A DNA stretch of 64,000 nt from assembly GCF_020520425.1 (NCBI RefSeq), contig NC_079491.1, positions 29,255,449-29,319,448 of the forward strand, read 5' to 3'. The notes beneath the pieces are model-generated. The model was not told where the DNA came from. It saw only the letters and a list, made by a program, of their open reading frames with translations, and did not search any database. This document shows positions 36,015 through 47,315 of the stretch, piece after piece. The position numbers and the translations under genes were made by a program. Position 1 is the first letter of the stretch; every line of letters begins with the position of its first letter. Source of the DNA: Spinacia oleracea. Taxonomy: Eukaryota > Streptophyta > Magnoliopsida > Caryophyllales > Amaranthaceae.

Positions 36015-36954
36015 CGGATATTTCATGAAATGCCCTCGAATTTTTCCATAATTCACCAAACGCCCATCAAGTTTCAATAATTCATAAAATACCCCTCACA
36101 ATTCGTACAAATACCCAACTTATCCTTACTAATAACGGACCGTTAGTCTGCCGTTAGCCAAGTTTTCAATTCACCCAAATGCCCCTATTCTGAAACTTAT
36201 TTCACCAAATGCCCCTATTGTGAAACTTATTTCACCAAATGCCCCAAACTTAACTATAGTTATTTTGATGTTTCAGCGACTAGTTTTTGTGTTTGAAAGG
36301 TAGTTGTTGGTCACGGTTGACTATAAAAGCCCCTTTGCTGAATGGTTCTTGTAAGTTAGATGTTATTTTGATTTGCTTTGCTAATTTCATAAGATTTTTG
36401 TCATGAGTTTTCTTTCAAAATCATCATCTACACCCAATGAGTCCACATTTATTAGAGTACCTACCAAACTTCAACCTCCATTCCTACCACAATAACAAAA
36501 TTTGTTAGGTACCCTAATATATGTGGACTCATTGGGTGTGGAAGATGATTTTGAAAGAAAACTCATGACACAAATCTTATGAAATTAGCAAAGTAAAGTA
36601 AAATAACATCTAAAATACAAGAACCATTCAGCAAAGGGGTTTTTATAGCCAACCATGACCAAGAACCACTTTTCAAACACAAAAACTAGCCGCCGGAACA
36701 TCAAAATAGCTATATTTAAATTTGGGGCATTTGGTGAAATAAGTTTCCTAATAGGGGCATTTGGTGAAATAAGTTTCAGAATAGGGGCATTTGGGTGAAT
36801 TGGAAACTTGGCTAACGGCAGACTAACGGCCCGTTATTAGTAAGGGTATGTTGGGTATTTGTACGAATTGTGAGGGGTATTTTATGAATTATTGAAACTT
36901 GATGGGCGTTTGGTGAATTATGGCAAAACTCGAGGGCATTTCATGAAATTTCCG
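36015..36954. mobile_element. Mutator-like foldback element (940 bp, nearly perfect palindrome)
   Basis: The ends CGGATATTTCATGAAAT and ATTTCATGAAATTTCCG are flanked by a perfect 9-bp duplication TAGAATATA (36006-36014 and 36955-36963), which fits MULEs. Two arms of about 450 bp are inverted copies with few differences and no net length change: GAGTCCACAT at 36439 mirrors ATGTGGACTC at 36530 exactly about the centre. The loop is only about 30 bp. There is no ORF of note. The arms contain repeats of CACCAAATGCCCC type. Confidence 0.9.
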
Positions 36955-36963
36955 TAGAATATA

Positions 36964-38250
36964 ATTCTGTTAGCGTGGACGGGCGACAAATAGCGATACA
37001 CATTATCCTCTGATCCTCTATATCTTTCATTTTACTTTTATCTTTCATCAAGTTGTATTCTACTTTCTCTTTCATCAAAATGTACAAGTATTATTCTATT
37101 CTCTGTTAATGACAACTTTTTCAATACTCTATGCAACTTTGTTATTGATAAATTCCTTACTTCGAATTTCTAAGTTCTTTAAAACTATCGATTTGAAATT
37201 AAATTATGGAGAAAAATGCAGGTTGAACAAGATAAAGATGCCGAGGAGGAAAACGGCAGAAACAAGATAGATTCATGTTTCTAAAAAAAGGGTGAAATCA
37301 TTGCTGTGATAATTTTGACAATTAAAGGTTTTAGCTACTTTATTTGCTGAAGGGGTAATTGTTTCACAGTTTAAAGGGCTGAACTGATACAATTACTTCG
37401 TACAATTGATTTCTTACTTTTTCTTATTGCATTGTGTTTGATCAGAATCTTGCTAGTTGGAAATCGGGGTAGCAGCCGTAGCACTGGTCGATTCCTGGAA
37501 GTTAGAATTCGCCCCAAATATAATTTGTTGCCTCCTATTTACCGCTTTAACTTGGATGGTTTTTTTTTTTTGGGGTTCCCTTCACTAATAGGAACAAGGA
37601 ATTGGTAACCAAAACTACGAAACTACGAAACTAATATTCAAGTTTCAAGTTTCCTACGAAACTATCCTCTGATCATCATTACCTTTCATTTTAAAAAATT
37701 GGTTTTATGGTTTGGATTGGACTGAAAAGTCTGAAACCGAATAAAACCGAATAAACCGAACTAAAACCGAATAAATCGAACTTGGCTAAAAAGTATAATA
37801 AGGGCCCGAAAATTAGCTAAAAATAGGTATAATATCCCAAAAAATGGCCCAAATGAAAGGGCCATGAAAATTCGGTTTTATGGTTTGGATTGGACTGAAA
37901 AATAAAAATCCGATTTCGTTTGGTTTGGATTAAAAGATTATTTGGTTTGGATTCGGTTTCAAAAAATGAAAACCGAATTAGTTGGGTTGAGATTCGGTTT
38001 GGGACTTAATCCAAACCGAAAATCGAACTTTCACACCTACATTGTATTGTTGTCCATCATTATCTTTCTACTTTGTTTTTTTTATTTTTTTAAAGAAAAC
38101 CACATCCTCATCTATACTTTCCTACGTAAGATTGTAAGAGTAGCTTCTACTGAAAAAAATTCCTCATCACTATAATGCTTTAAAAAAGTTTTAATAGTAA
38201 TTGTTTATTTATGAAGTGACCTATTTTAAACATTAGCACAAGGCCTCTAT
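36964..38250. other. Intergenic region with a degenerate repeat
   Basis: No gene is recognised. Between about 37700 and 38035 there are many copies of TTCGGTTT, GGTTTGGATT or AACCGAATA in both orientations, ending CGAACTTTCACACCTA. This resembles a decayed hAT-type repeat, but a matching left end and TSD were not found. The rest is AT-rich unique-looking sequence. Confidence 0.45.
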
Positions 38251-39427
38251 TGTTAGGTTATGATACATATGACAATACATAAATCATGCGGAAAAACCAT
38301 AAAGCCAGGAAAGCATATTATTTACACATAATCATTTAGCATAGTATAGATGCATACACTTTGTAGCGTGCCTTCCCTAGCTGCGCCCGAACCGAACAAG
38401 AACAAGTCTTTAGGACTCCAAGTGTCGTCCCTCCGTAGATAGTCCACAGTACGTCCGGATCCGCCTCAAGATTGACCAACTAGAATCGCCCTTAAGGTGC
38501 TTAGGAATTTTCGGCTATTATTGTGCAAGAGTGTGGCTGAATTTTCTTTCAAAACTTACCCTTTTGAATACTTCAATCGTGTTTATAAATTATGACCCTA
38601 GGCCCTTATTTATAGAGGTTTGGAAAGGGAATTGGAATACTAGTAGGATACGATTTAATTAAACTTAGAATCCTACAAGGACTCTAATTAATTAAATAAT
38701 CCTAATAGGAATAGGAATTTAATCACACACCAAATCCTAATAGATTTAGGAATTGTGCATGGACACAAACACACACGCACGGAGCCACGAGGGCGCCCGC
38801 ACGCGTGCGCTCGGCCCACGCAGCCCACGCTGGGCAGCCTTGCCTTGGCGCGCTGGGTCTGCCTTGCGGTGGGCCTGGCGCTGCCTTGGGCTGGGCGTTG
38901 GCGTGCGTCCTTGCTTGCTGGGCGATGGCCTGGCTTCGCGCTGGGCCTTCGTCCGGCAGGCCTCGTCCGATGCTTATTCGTACGATACGCTTCCGATTAA
39001 ATTTCCGGTTCCGGAATTCATTTCCGATACGAACAATATTTAATATTTCCGATTCTGGAATTAATTTTCGTTTCGAACAAATATTTAATATTTCCTTTCC
39101 GGAATTATTTTCCGATTCCGATAATATTTCCGATTCGGACAATATTTCCGTTTCCGGCAATATTTCCGATTCCGGCAATATTTCCATTTCCGATAGTATT
39201 TTCCGATACGTACCATGTTTCCATTTCCGGCAACATATACGACTTGGATAATATTTATATTTCCGATACGATCCATATTTCCGTTTCCGGCAATATCATC
39301 GTTTCCGGAGTATTCATTTCTTGCTTGTGACGGTCTCAGCTCCCACTGAAACCAAGATCCGTCGATTTCGAATATCCATAGATAGAGTATTTAATGCCAT
39401 TAAATACTTGATCCGTTTACGTACTAC
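38251..39427 (-). repeat. copia-3 3' LTR, left piece
   Basis: It begins TGTTAGGTTATGATACATATG like the copia-1 LTR and holds the GC-rich U3 block (about 38760-38960) and the CGGAAATATT-type array (about 39000-39310). It is interrupted after GTACTAC by CACTA-2 and continues at 58229. Confidence 0.93.
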
Positions 39428-39996
39428 CACTAGTAGAAAAACATTCATTTGAGGCGTCACTTTTATATTCATTAGCGGCGTTTTAGGCGTAGCAGCAAAT
39501 AGAGTGGCAGCAAATGAATGGTATTGATTTGCGGCGTTAAAAAACGCCTCAAATTAATCATTCATTTGCGGCGTAATGCAGAAAAAACGCCTCAAATGAA
39601 TAGTATTGTATTGCGGCGTTTCTACCTAAACGCCTCAAACTTTGGTAAAATTGCGGGAGTTTAAACGCCGCAAATAATGTGTAACTTTTTTTGATAAATA
39701 ATATATTATTTTTATATTCAACAATCCCAAAAATATAGAACCTGTACTCACGCCACATTTATACAACGTCCAAAAGTGTCATCAACCACCAATAACTTCC
39801 AAGAAACTTTGATTTTTACATATAAGTTAAACATCATATGTTTACAAAAATAAACCACCTAATAGTTTCAAGTCTATAATAACTATATCTTTTACACTTC
39901 ATACGTTACAAAATTGCACCAAAAATATAATAAGGCAATTATATATGATTTTAATAGCATGAAACATCCACAAAAAGAAATCGATGAAGCGTTAAT

Positions 39997-40092
39997 TACA
40001 CACAATGTTCGGTGAAGTATGATGCCCATTTGTCTCGTATTTCATCAAATTTCTCATCGGTGAAAGGATCTCCACTCAGTGATGTGCAAACC
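39997..40092 (-). pseudogene. Exon-like fragment of unknown origin in CACTA-2
   Basis: On the minus strand an acceptor-like TTTTGTTAG is followed by an open stretch (SGDPFTDEKFDEIRDKW) ending ASYFTEHCV and a stop. The product is not recognised. It could be the last exon of a captured or chimeric transcript that starts far to the right. Confidence 0.35.
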
Positions 40093-40311
40093 TAACAAAA
40101 TAATATATATATCATAAAATTAGTTATCTTCGGTTAGATGATCTAAAAAGTTGTTGTCTCCTAGGTCCTCGAACCATGGCTAAGCATGGAAGGGAGAAAC
40201 CCTTAGAATCAAGAACCTTGACAACATGACAACAACATTATTCATGACAATAAAGCAACCAAAAATCGTGTGTCTTTCCATCAATAAAACTTAGTCCACT
40301 TAAACAATAAA

Positions 40312-41440
40312 GGTCATATTTTGACTGTTATAGTCATATTCATGACAATAAATGTCATACCCGCGAACTTAGATTGGTACTCTAAACCCTTTAAATGTTT
40401 AATATACTTAGTATTAGGTTACTTAGACTCATTGTCATCTACTTTGGTTAAGTTATGTGCGTTTAAGGCTTTATTGATCATTATAGGTCATATTTTGACT
40501 ATTATAGTCGTTTTTGCTCCCAACTCTAACCCGTGAACTTAGATTGGTATTCTAAACCCTTTAAAAGTTTAATATACTTAGTATTAGGTTACTTAGACTC
40601 ATTCTCGTCTACTTTGGTCAAGTTATGCGCGTTTAAGGCTTTATTGATCATTATAGGTCATATTTTGACTGTTATAGTCGTTTTTGCTCCCAACTCAAAC
40701 CCGTGAAGTTAGATTGGTATTATAAACCCTTTAAATGTTTAATATACTTAGTATTAGGTTAATTAGACTCATTCTCATCTACTTTGGTCAAGTTATGCGC
40801 GTTTAAGGCTTTATTGATCATTATAGGTCATATTTGACTGTTATAGTCGTTTTTGCTCCCAACTCTAACCCGTGAACTTAGATTGGTATTCTAAACCCTT
40901 TAAATGTTTAATATACTTAGTATTAGGTTACTTAGACTCATTATCATCTACTTTGGTCAAGTTATGCGTGTTTAAGGCTTTAATGATCATTATAGGTCAT
41001 ATTTTGACTGTTATAGTCGTTTTTGCTCCCAACTCTAACCCGCGAACTTAGATTGGTATTCTAAACCCTTTAAATATTTAATATACTTAGTATTAGGTTA
41101 CTTAGACTCATTCTCATCTACTTTGGTCAAGTTATGCGCGTTTAAGGCTTTATTGATCATTATAGGTCATATTTTGACTGTTATAGTCGTTTTTGCTCCC
41201 AACTCTAACCCGTGAAGTTAGATTGGTATTCTAAACCCTTTAAATGTTTAATATACTTAGTATTAGGTTACTTAGACTCATTCTCATCTACTTTGGTCAA
41301 GTTATGCGCGTTTAAGGCTTTATTGATCATTATAGGTCATATTTTGAGTGTTATAGTCGTTTTTGCTCCCAACTCTAACCCGTGAACTTAGATTGGTATT
41401 CTAAACCCTTTCAATTTTTAATATACTTAGTATTAGGTTA
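40312..41440 (+). repeat. Tandem repeat, period about 170 bp, 6-7 copies
   Basis: The marker GGTCATATTTTGACTG or close variants recurs at 40312, 40486, 40656, 40826, 40995, 41165 and 41335, a 169-170-bp period after the first unit. Units contain TTTGCTCCCAACTC and TAAACCCTTTAAATG and are very similar. The array lies wholly inside CACTA-2. Confidence 0.92.
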
Positions 41441-41521
41441 CCTCCACACTGCAACGCTGGTCAACTTTGACCAAAATCTCAAAAAAGTCAATCCTGGTCA
41501 ACTTTGACCAGAACTAACATG

Positions 41522-41652
41522 CAATAGAATTGCTGCGTGTGTTATGTTGTGTGTGTGTTCTACTGTCTGTGTTACCTGTGCTGTGTGTTTGTGCGTGTTG
41601 TGTGTATTTCAGGTGTGTGTGTGTGATGTGTGTGTGTTCTGATGTGCTGTGT
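41522..41652 (+). repeat. GT-rich microsatellite region
   Basis: Irregular runs of GTGTGTGTG interspersed with GTTCTG and TGTGCTG. Just before it, TGGTCAACTTTGACCA is a near-palindrome that occurs twice (about 41458 and 41496). Confidence 0.7.
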
Positions 41653-41681
41653 TAGATAAACGTACAGATAGCTGAAAACAA

Positions 41682-41885
41682 AAACAGAAGCTCGCATCTG
41701 ATCACAACTAAAAGTCTAAAACTAATCAGAACTGAAAGTCTAATCAGAACAAAGCTTGAACTGATCAGAACTGAAAGTCTGAAACTGATCAGAACTGAAA
41801 GTCTGATCAGAACAAAACTTGAACTGATCAGAACTGAAAGTCTGAAACTGGTCAGAATTGAAAGTCTGATCAGAACAAAGCTTGT
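41682..41885 (+). repeat. Tandem repeat, period 63 bp
   Basis: Copies of CAGAACAAAGCTTGAACTG (or AAACTTG) start at 41745, 41808 and 41871. Each 63-bp unit is itself built from smaller CTGATCAGAACTGAAAGT repeats. Confidence 0.85.
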
Positions 41886-42447
41886 GTTTTGTTTCTTTCA
41901 ACTGCGCCGATATGAATATTCTCCCAGGAAACTGTCATTCCTTCTTATCTTTAACATTTGAGATTTAAATTTTCTGTTTCATGCTTAAACAGACAACTAT
42001 TTTTAATTTTATGCAAGACCTGTTCTCTTAGGTTCATTGGAAATCAAAAAATTATTGATGCATATAATGTGAACTCCAGTATATGACAATACTAACCATA
42101 ACCATGTACTTCTGTGTGGTGTTAAGAAATTAGTAAACAGATACAAACTGTAAACCATGTACTTCTGTGTGGTGCTTGTTAAATCAAAATATCAAATTCA
42201 AAGAGCTCGATCAGTTCGCATGGTTAAGCAATATAATAAGGCACTCGGGTATTATTAGCAGTCTATGGTCAATTCTTGGATAAGAATATGAAATATCTCC
42301 TTGAAGTCCAGAAGTAATACTAACATACTATAATTGTAGTTGTAGCATTAGCTTCAGCCCATTACCAGAACTGAGCATACGTTATATCCCAATGATTACT
42401 AGTTTACTACACTACATAATTATGAAATACAATCTCCAGAAAGTTAC
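41886..42447. other. Noncoding stretch in CACTA-2
   Basis: AT-rich sequence between the tandem repeats and the captured hydrolase exons. It contains two copies of AACCATGTACTTCTGTGTGG (near 42100 and 42153). Otherwise nothing is recognised. Confidence 0.5.
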
Positions 42448-43554
42448 CTCTCCCGTAAAATATACAGGACGCCCTTCTTTTGCTGCTTTGATTGCGTCAA
42501 ACTTGCTTCCGTTGGCCTCCCTTATTCTTTGAGCAGCCCACTGAGATGGAACACCCTGCAGAATCGAAAACATTAATCATGATTATCATGAAATCTTTGC
42601 TAGACATGCAGAAGCAAGCATTTATGCTCCAATGTATGCATGCGGGCGGCTTGTTTTTATTATTTTAAAAAAAATCTATACTGATAGAGACTAAACTTAC
42701 TTGGCAGTAAATCACCTCATGAAGTATCGTATATAGTGGGTTCGTGTTGAAACCCCCCCAATTATCAAACTGCCATCCATGAAAGTTTCAAGCAAATAAT
42801 TGTCATACCAAGTAAATAATAGAGTCAGTGTACTTGAATTACAACCTTACAGGTATTGGTTTTACTTACTGCATTCAGAAAGTAATAACTGAGTTGCTTT
42901 TGTGCACCTGGAGTTATAACAGGATCCCAGGCTCTCTTAAGCCTGTGAAAAACAGAGGAATTAAGGGAACGAACAAAGAAAAGAAGAAATTGGGAAGACT
43001 AAAGAATTACGGTATATAATTAGGGTCATTAATTTTTATGACTAAATAGTGACAAGGAGCTCAACAATTAGTATGCAAACTACACAGGCAGAGATCTCAA
43101 AATAGAATAAAAAGATGACATGAATCCTAAATACCTAGGATCAAAAGAATAGAAAACACACACGAACATTCTTTTGTTTACTCTATAAATACACTTCTTT
43201 CCACTAGACTGTGAAAAGTTGGATCAAGCATGGAAAGGTTATGGGGAACAAATACTAGTTAAAACTTAGTTAAGATAAACAATACATGGAACATTACAAA
43301 ATATACAGCGTCTGTACTCGCAAACTATGCATGAAATCATGCAAAACAATCAAGAGACAAGTACCTAAGTCAATTTACACCTGACCCAAGATAGTCCAAG
43401 GCCCAGCTTCTGGAACAATGCTCTCTCTAATGAATTCAGCATTGTTCACAATGTTGTCTGCACGGAAATTTTTCAAATATTCAGCCAGAACTTCTGCAGA
43501 TTTCATTTGCCGCGTAGAAGATGTGTTCAGGGGAGTTGACAAGCCTGTTCCACG
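42448..43554 (-). pseudogene. Captured fragment of a prolyl aminopeptidase-like alpha/beta hydrolase gene
   Basis: Four exon-like pieces on the minus strand keep plant splice sites and resemble the plant family of Arabidopsis At3g61540 (peptidase S33). 43381-43554 reads RGTGLSTPLN...FRADNIV...PWTILGQ. 42870-42942 reads RAWDPVITPGAQKQ. 42701 to about 42770 reads NPLYTILHEVIYCQ. 42448-42555 reads GVPSQWAAQRIRE...GRPVYFTGE. The last two join in phase. The exons that should follow LGQ, including the nucleophile elbow (GQSxGG), are absent, so no active enzyme can be made. The reading frames and splice sites are well kept, which suggests recent capture or some selection. Family assignment rests on remembered motifs. 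Confidence 0.75.
42943..43380 (-). other. Intronic or deleted region within the captured hydrolase fragment
   Basis: AT-rich, noncoding sequence between two hydrolase exon pieces. Exons encoding the middle of the hydrolase, including the catalytic Ser region, are missing here. Confidence 0.5.
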
Positions 43555-44071
43555 CTGTATAAAAACTGCATCAGGTAACTCCAATAGGAAGCCAAGAACC
43601 ATAACCTAATCCTAATAACAGTATTTGCAAATGAAGCTTCCTAAAAGTGAGCATACTTCAAGAAAAAAGCAGCATTGCAATTTTGCAATTAACACCCTTA
43701 AAATCTCAACTAACACAATTTCTATTTAATTAACCAACAGTCAAAAAAAATAAACCTAGTTGTATCATAATAGATGATCATAACACAAAATAGTTTCCAT
43801 TTCAGAAACTAATGGGTCTAAATGAAGCAAAATGTTCACGAAGCAAAACTAATAGGTATAACTGTGATAAAATGGTGAAGAAAAATGTTCATGTGAAGTA
43901 ACTCTTAAACATGTCAAGTTTAACATTTCATGGGGTTTATCCGCTAATCAGAATGATTCATGTATCACATTCCATCATAATTTGCCAAAATGAAAGCTTA
44001 GTGTGATTATACATAATGATAATATAAACAAGTGAACAAGTCAGAATAATAGCCAGAAATAACTATCTTAC
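43555..44071. other. Spacer between captured gene fragments
   Basis: AT-rich sequence without recognisable coding. The boundary between the hydrolase and ZW10 fragments lies somewhere in it. Confidence 0.45.
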
Positions 44072-44547
44072 TTGAAGTGTTTGATGCACCAACTTCATCA
44101 ACTGACAAGCAGCAAGGGACACTATACACCTCTCTGACGAAAAAAGCAAATTGACAGCACAATCATTGTATGTGTTATTTATGAACTTAGGTCCTTTGCT
44201 GCTAAACTCCTGAGAGCTAATTGTTAGTACGTAATTCCAGCAGATGAGCACAAAGATATAAGACAGGTTGAATGAGACTTACTTCTGGAACAGTAAAGTC
44301 ACATCGTAGAATCAACTGTCTAGCATTTGCCAGCATTTCTCTCTTTTTCCTCACAGCAAATTGCACCTCCACGTTATCAGCAAAGTTGTTTAATCTTTCA
44401 TCATTCTTATCAGATTCAGAAATGAACATAACCTCCTTTAAAACAGTCTCAAATTCAGAAGAAAAGTTCATGATCTTCTGAAAATCAACTAACTTTGAAG
44501 CATCATCATCTGGATTCATAGAAACTGTATTATTTTCTGAGGCACTT
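44072..44547 (-). pseudogene. Captured fragment of a ZW10-like gene
   Basis: Two adjacent exon-like pieces on the minus strand resemble plant ZW10 (the Arabidopsis MIP1/ZW10 homologue, a tether subunit for Golgi-to-ER traffic that also acts at kinetochores in animals). The first runs from about 44547 to 44283 and reads KLVDFQKIMNFSSEFETVL, VEVQFAVRKKREML and CDFTVPE before GTAAGT. The second, 44210-44072, reads NLLFSSERCIVSLAACQLM and LVHQTLQ before GTAAG. Only a small internal part of the roughly 740-residue protein is present. Identification is from motif memory and should be tested by a protein search. Confidence 0.7.
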
Positions 44548-44558
44548 CTTTTGATCCA

Positions 44559-45119
44559 TTGCAGATAATTGAAACAAGTCAAGTGTTTTTGAAAGAAGAA
44601 ATTGAAGCAGATAGAATGCGCAACATGACTTTCAAAAGGAAGAATACACATTCAGAAACAGATTGGTCTAGCACTAATGAAAACAGGCTGATTCTAAAAG
44701 GTTTATCTGATGATAATGCAGATGTACTTATAGTTGATGGGGCATGGAAAAACTTAAAGAAGAAAGGGAGTATGATTGCTGCAGTAGGATGGGGTATAGA
44801 AGTAAATGGAAGAATTGTGTGTGCAGATGGTCAGAGAGTACAAGCAGTAAATGCTGGACAATCTAAAATGAAGGCAATTTTGGCTGGTATGCAGAAAGTT
44901 GTATCTCTTCAAGTTCGATGTTTAACAATTCTCACTGATTGGTACAACAGTATTAAAGCATTAAGGGAGTTTCCTGAATGTAGATTAGAACTAGTTTCAA
45001 TTTGCAGTGAGATTAGAATGATAGCTGATAGTTTTGAACACTGCTCCATTGTCAAATGTAGTAGAAATAGAGTTAAGTTTGCCCATGATCTGGCTCAAAA
45101 AGCTAGAAAATATGGGTGA
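44559..45119 (+). pseudogene. RNase H-like fragment (186-codon open frame)
   Basis: The C-terminal two thirds look like the RNase H-type domain often found at the end of plant LINE-type polyproteins: VLIVDGAWK (first Asp), AAVGWGIE, ILTDWYNSIKAL (Asp) and KFAHDLAQKARKYG. The position that usually holds the catalytic Glu (AEMKAIL) reads SKMKAIL, so activity is doubtful. The first 40 or so codons overlap the ZW10 fragment on the other strand and are probably not real protein. It is likely a decayed retroelement fragment inside CACTA-2. Confidence 0.6.
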
Positions 45120-45857
45120 TTCTTCCTTTGTGTGTTTGTATCTTCTGCCAAAAAAAAATAGAGCAGCCTTCTCCTGGCAAAGACCAGTTAATAGACAACA
45201 CCTGAATCAGTTTAAAGCCAATAAACCTAGGGTCATATTAGCTCTCCTCAGAGCTAGTCTCATATATCAGGCCATTATCCAGCTGATATAAACCATTTTA
45301 AAGCTAATAAAACCCTGTAAACAGTAGTCAAAGTGTACTGGCGTTATATACAACCCCCATGAATAACCTAGGAGCATAAAGGCAAAGGGGGCATGCTGTC
45401 ACAAATCACAAATAATAAAGCTCTAAATTATTCTGGGACTTGTCCGCAGTAAACCTTAGCCTACATTAGAACTAATGAGAAGAGGTAGGTGAAGCTTTTG
45501 GATGCTATTAAAGGGGAAATCCATAGTTTGGGAGTCATCTAAGTAGGACATGGAAAGTAATAAGTTAGAGACAGAAGTACAACACAGCACCATGCAACCA
45601 ATTGGTAATTGTATCTTGCCAAAGACCACCCAAGAAAGAAGTTCCTAGCTGAAACATAGTAGATAAATAATACGAAAAGAAGTGTAAAAGTTATCTAAAT
45701 CTATACCAGCAATAACTTGTGCATAACAGCAGATGCTACAACTTAGAACAACAACAACATCAACAACAGATTGTGCATAGCAGCAACAACATCTCATAAT
45801 AACAGCATAGTATAACAACAACAACAACAGATAGCAACAACACAGTATAGTAGAAGC
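45120..45857. other. CACTA-2 interior up to the copia-2 insertion
   Basis: No gene is seen. The last 130 bp are rich in AACAACAAC and AGCAGCAAC units, which continue after copia-2 at 56433. This shows a single CAA-rich tract was the target of copia-2. Confidence 0.6.
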
Positions 45858-47300
45858 TGAAGGAAATAATGCCCTTGGTCCAAGTATGCATTCTATGTTA
45901 AGTCTAATAAATGCGGTTCAGTATTAATTAACAAGTTAATAATTCAGTGAGATCAAGTGAGCTGAATGCCTAGCTAGAGGCCGCTTTAGTTCAAGTGGAA
46001 TTAATGATATTAATCCACAGCTTACTCTTGACTGAACCCGTAGGGTCACACAAATAGTACGTAAACGGATCAAGTATTTAATAGCATTAAATACTCCATC
46101 TATGAATATTCGGAACCGACGGATCTTGGTTTCAGTGGGAGCTAAGATCGTCACAGGCAAGGAATGAATACTCCGGAAACGATGATATTGCCGGAAACGG
46201 AAATATGGATCGTATCGGAAATATAAATATTATCCAAGTCGTAGATATTGCCGGAAACGGAAACATGGTACGTGTCGGAAAATATTATCGGAAATGGAAA
46301 TATTGCCAGAATCGGAAATATTGCCGGAAACGGAAATATTGTCAGAATCGGAAATATTACCGGAATCGGAAAATAATTCCGGAAACGGAAATATTAAATA
46401 TTTGTTCAAAACGGAAATTAATTCCGGAATCGGAAATATTAAATATTGTTCGTATCGGAAATGAATTCCGGAATCGGAAAATTTAATCGGAAGCGCATCG
46501 TACGAATAAGCATCGGACGAGGCCTGCCGGACGAGGCCCAGCACGAAGCCAGGCCATCGCCCAACAAGCCAAGCGCGCCGCACAAACAGCCACGCCAGGC
46601 CCAGCGCAAGGCCAGGCCCAGCAGGCTGCGCGCAGCGCGCAGCGCGCACAGCGCGCGAAGCGCACAGCGCGCACAGCGCGCACAGCACGCGCAGCGCGCA
46701 GCGCGCGCGGGCGCTGAGTGGGCTGCTGCTCGCGCGCACGCATGGGGCCCATCGTGGCTGCCGTGCGTGTGTGTGCAAGTGTTTGTGTTCGTGCACGTTT
46801 CCTAAAACATGCAGAGTTCGGTTAATGATTAAATTTCTAATTCTATTTGATAAATTAATTAAATTAGAGTTCTTGTAGGATTCTAGGTTTAATTAATTTG
46901 TATCTGAATAGGATTTCGATTCCCTTTCCATACCGCTATAAATATGAGGCTAAGGCTCACAATTTATAACACAAGTTTCAAAGTATTCAAAGTGAGTTTT
47001 TGAGAGAAAAATTCAGTCACACATTTGCCTATAAAGTGCCGAAAATAATAGTACCTTAAGGGCGATTCTAGTTGGTCAATCTTAAGGCGGATCCGGACGT
47101 GCTGTGGACTATCTACGGAGGGACGACACTTGGAGTCCTAAAGACTTGTTCTTGTTCGGTTCGGGCGCAGCTAGGGAAGGCACGCAACAAAGAGTATGCA
47201 TCTAATCTATGCTAAATGATTATGTGTAAATAATATGTTTTCCTGGGTTTATGGTTTTTCCGCATGATTTATGAATTGTCATATGTATCATAACCTAACA
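45858..47300 (+). repeat. copia-2 5' LTR
   Basis: U3 contains the CGGAAATATT-type array (about 46170-46490) and a GCGC-rich block (about 46540-46740). A TATA box TATAAATA is at 46937-46944. The end, ATGTATCATAACCTAACA, abuts the primer binding site. Confidence 0.95.
46170..46490 (+). repeat. Minisatellite-like array in copia-2 U3
   Basis: About 15-18 degenerate units built on CCGGAAACGGAAATATT, with spacing near 18 bp and alternating AATCGG and AAACGG forms. The same array sits in every LTR of this family in the window, about 450-770 bp upstream of the TATA box. That position suggests a cis-regulatory role, which is inference. Confidence 0.85.
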
Positions 47301-47301
47301 G

Positions 47302-47315
47302 TGGTATCACGAGCC
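47302..47315 (+). promoter_or_regulatory. copia-2 primer binding site
   Basis: TGGTATCACGAGCC starts two bases after the LTR and matches the Met-tRNA-type site of plant copia elements apart from small differences. It is identical to the copia-1 site. Confidence 0.8.

Noticed and set aside
40312..41440. CRISPR-like array
   Set aside because: Whole 170-bp units are repeated with no unique spacers, and the context is a plant transposon. It is a simple tandem array.
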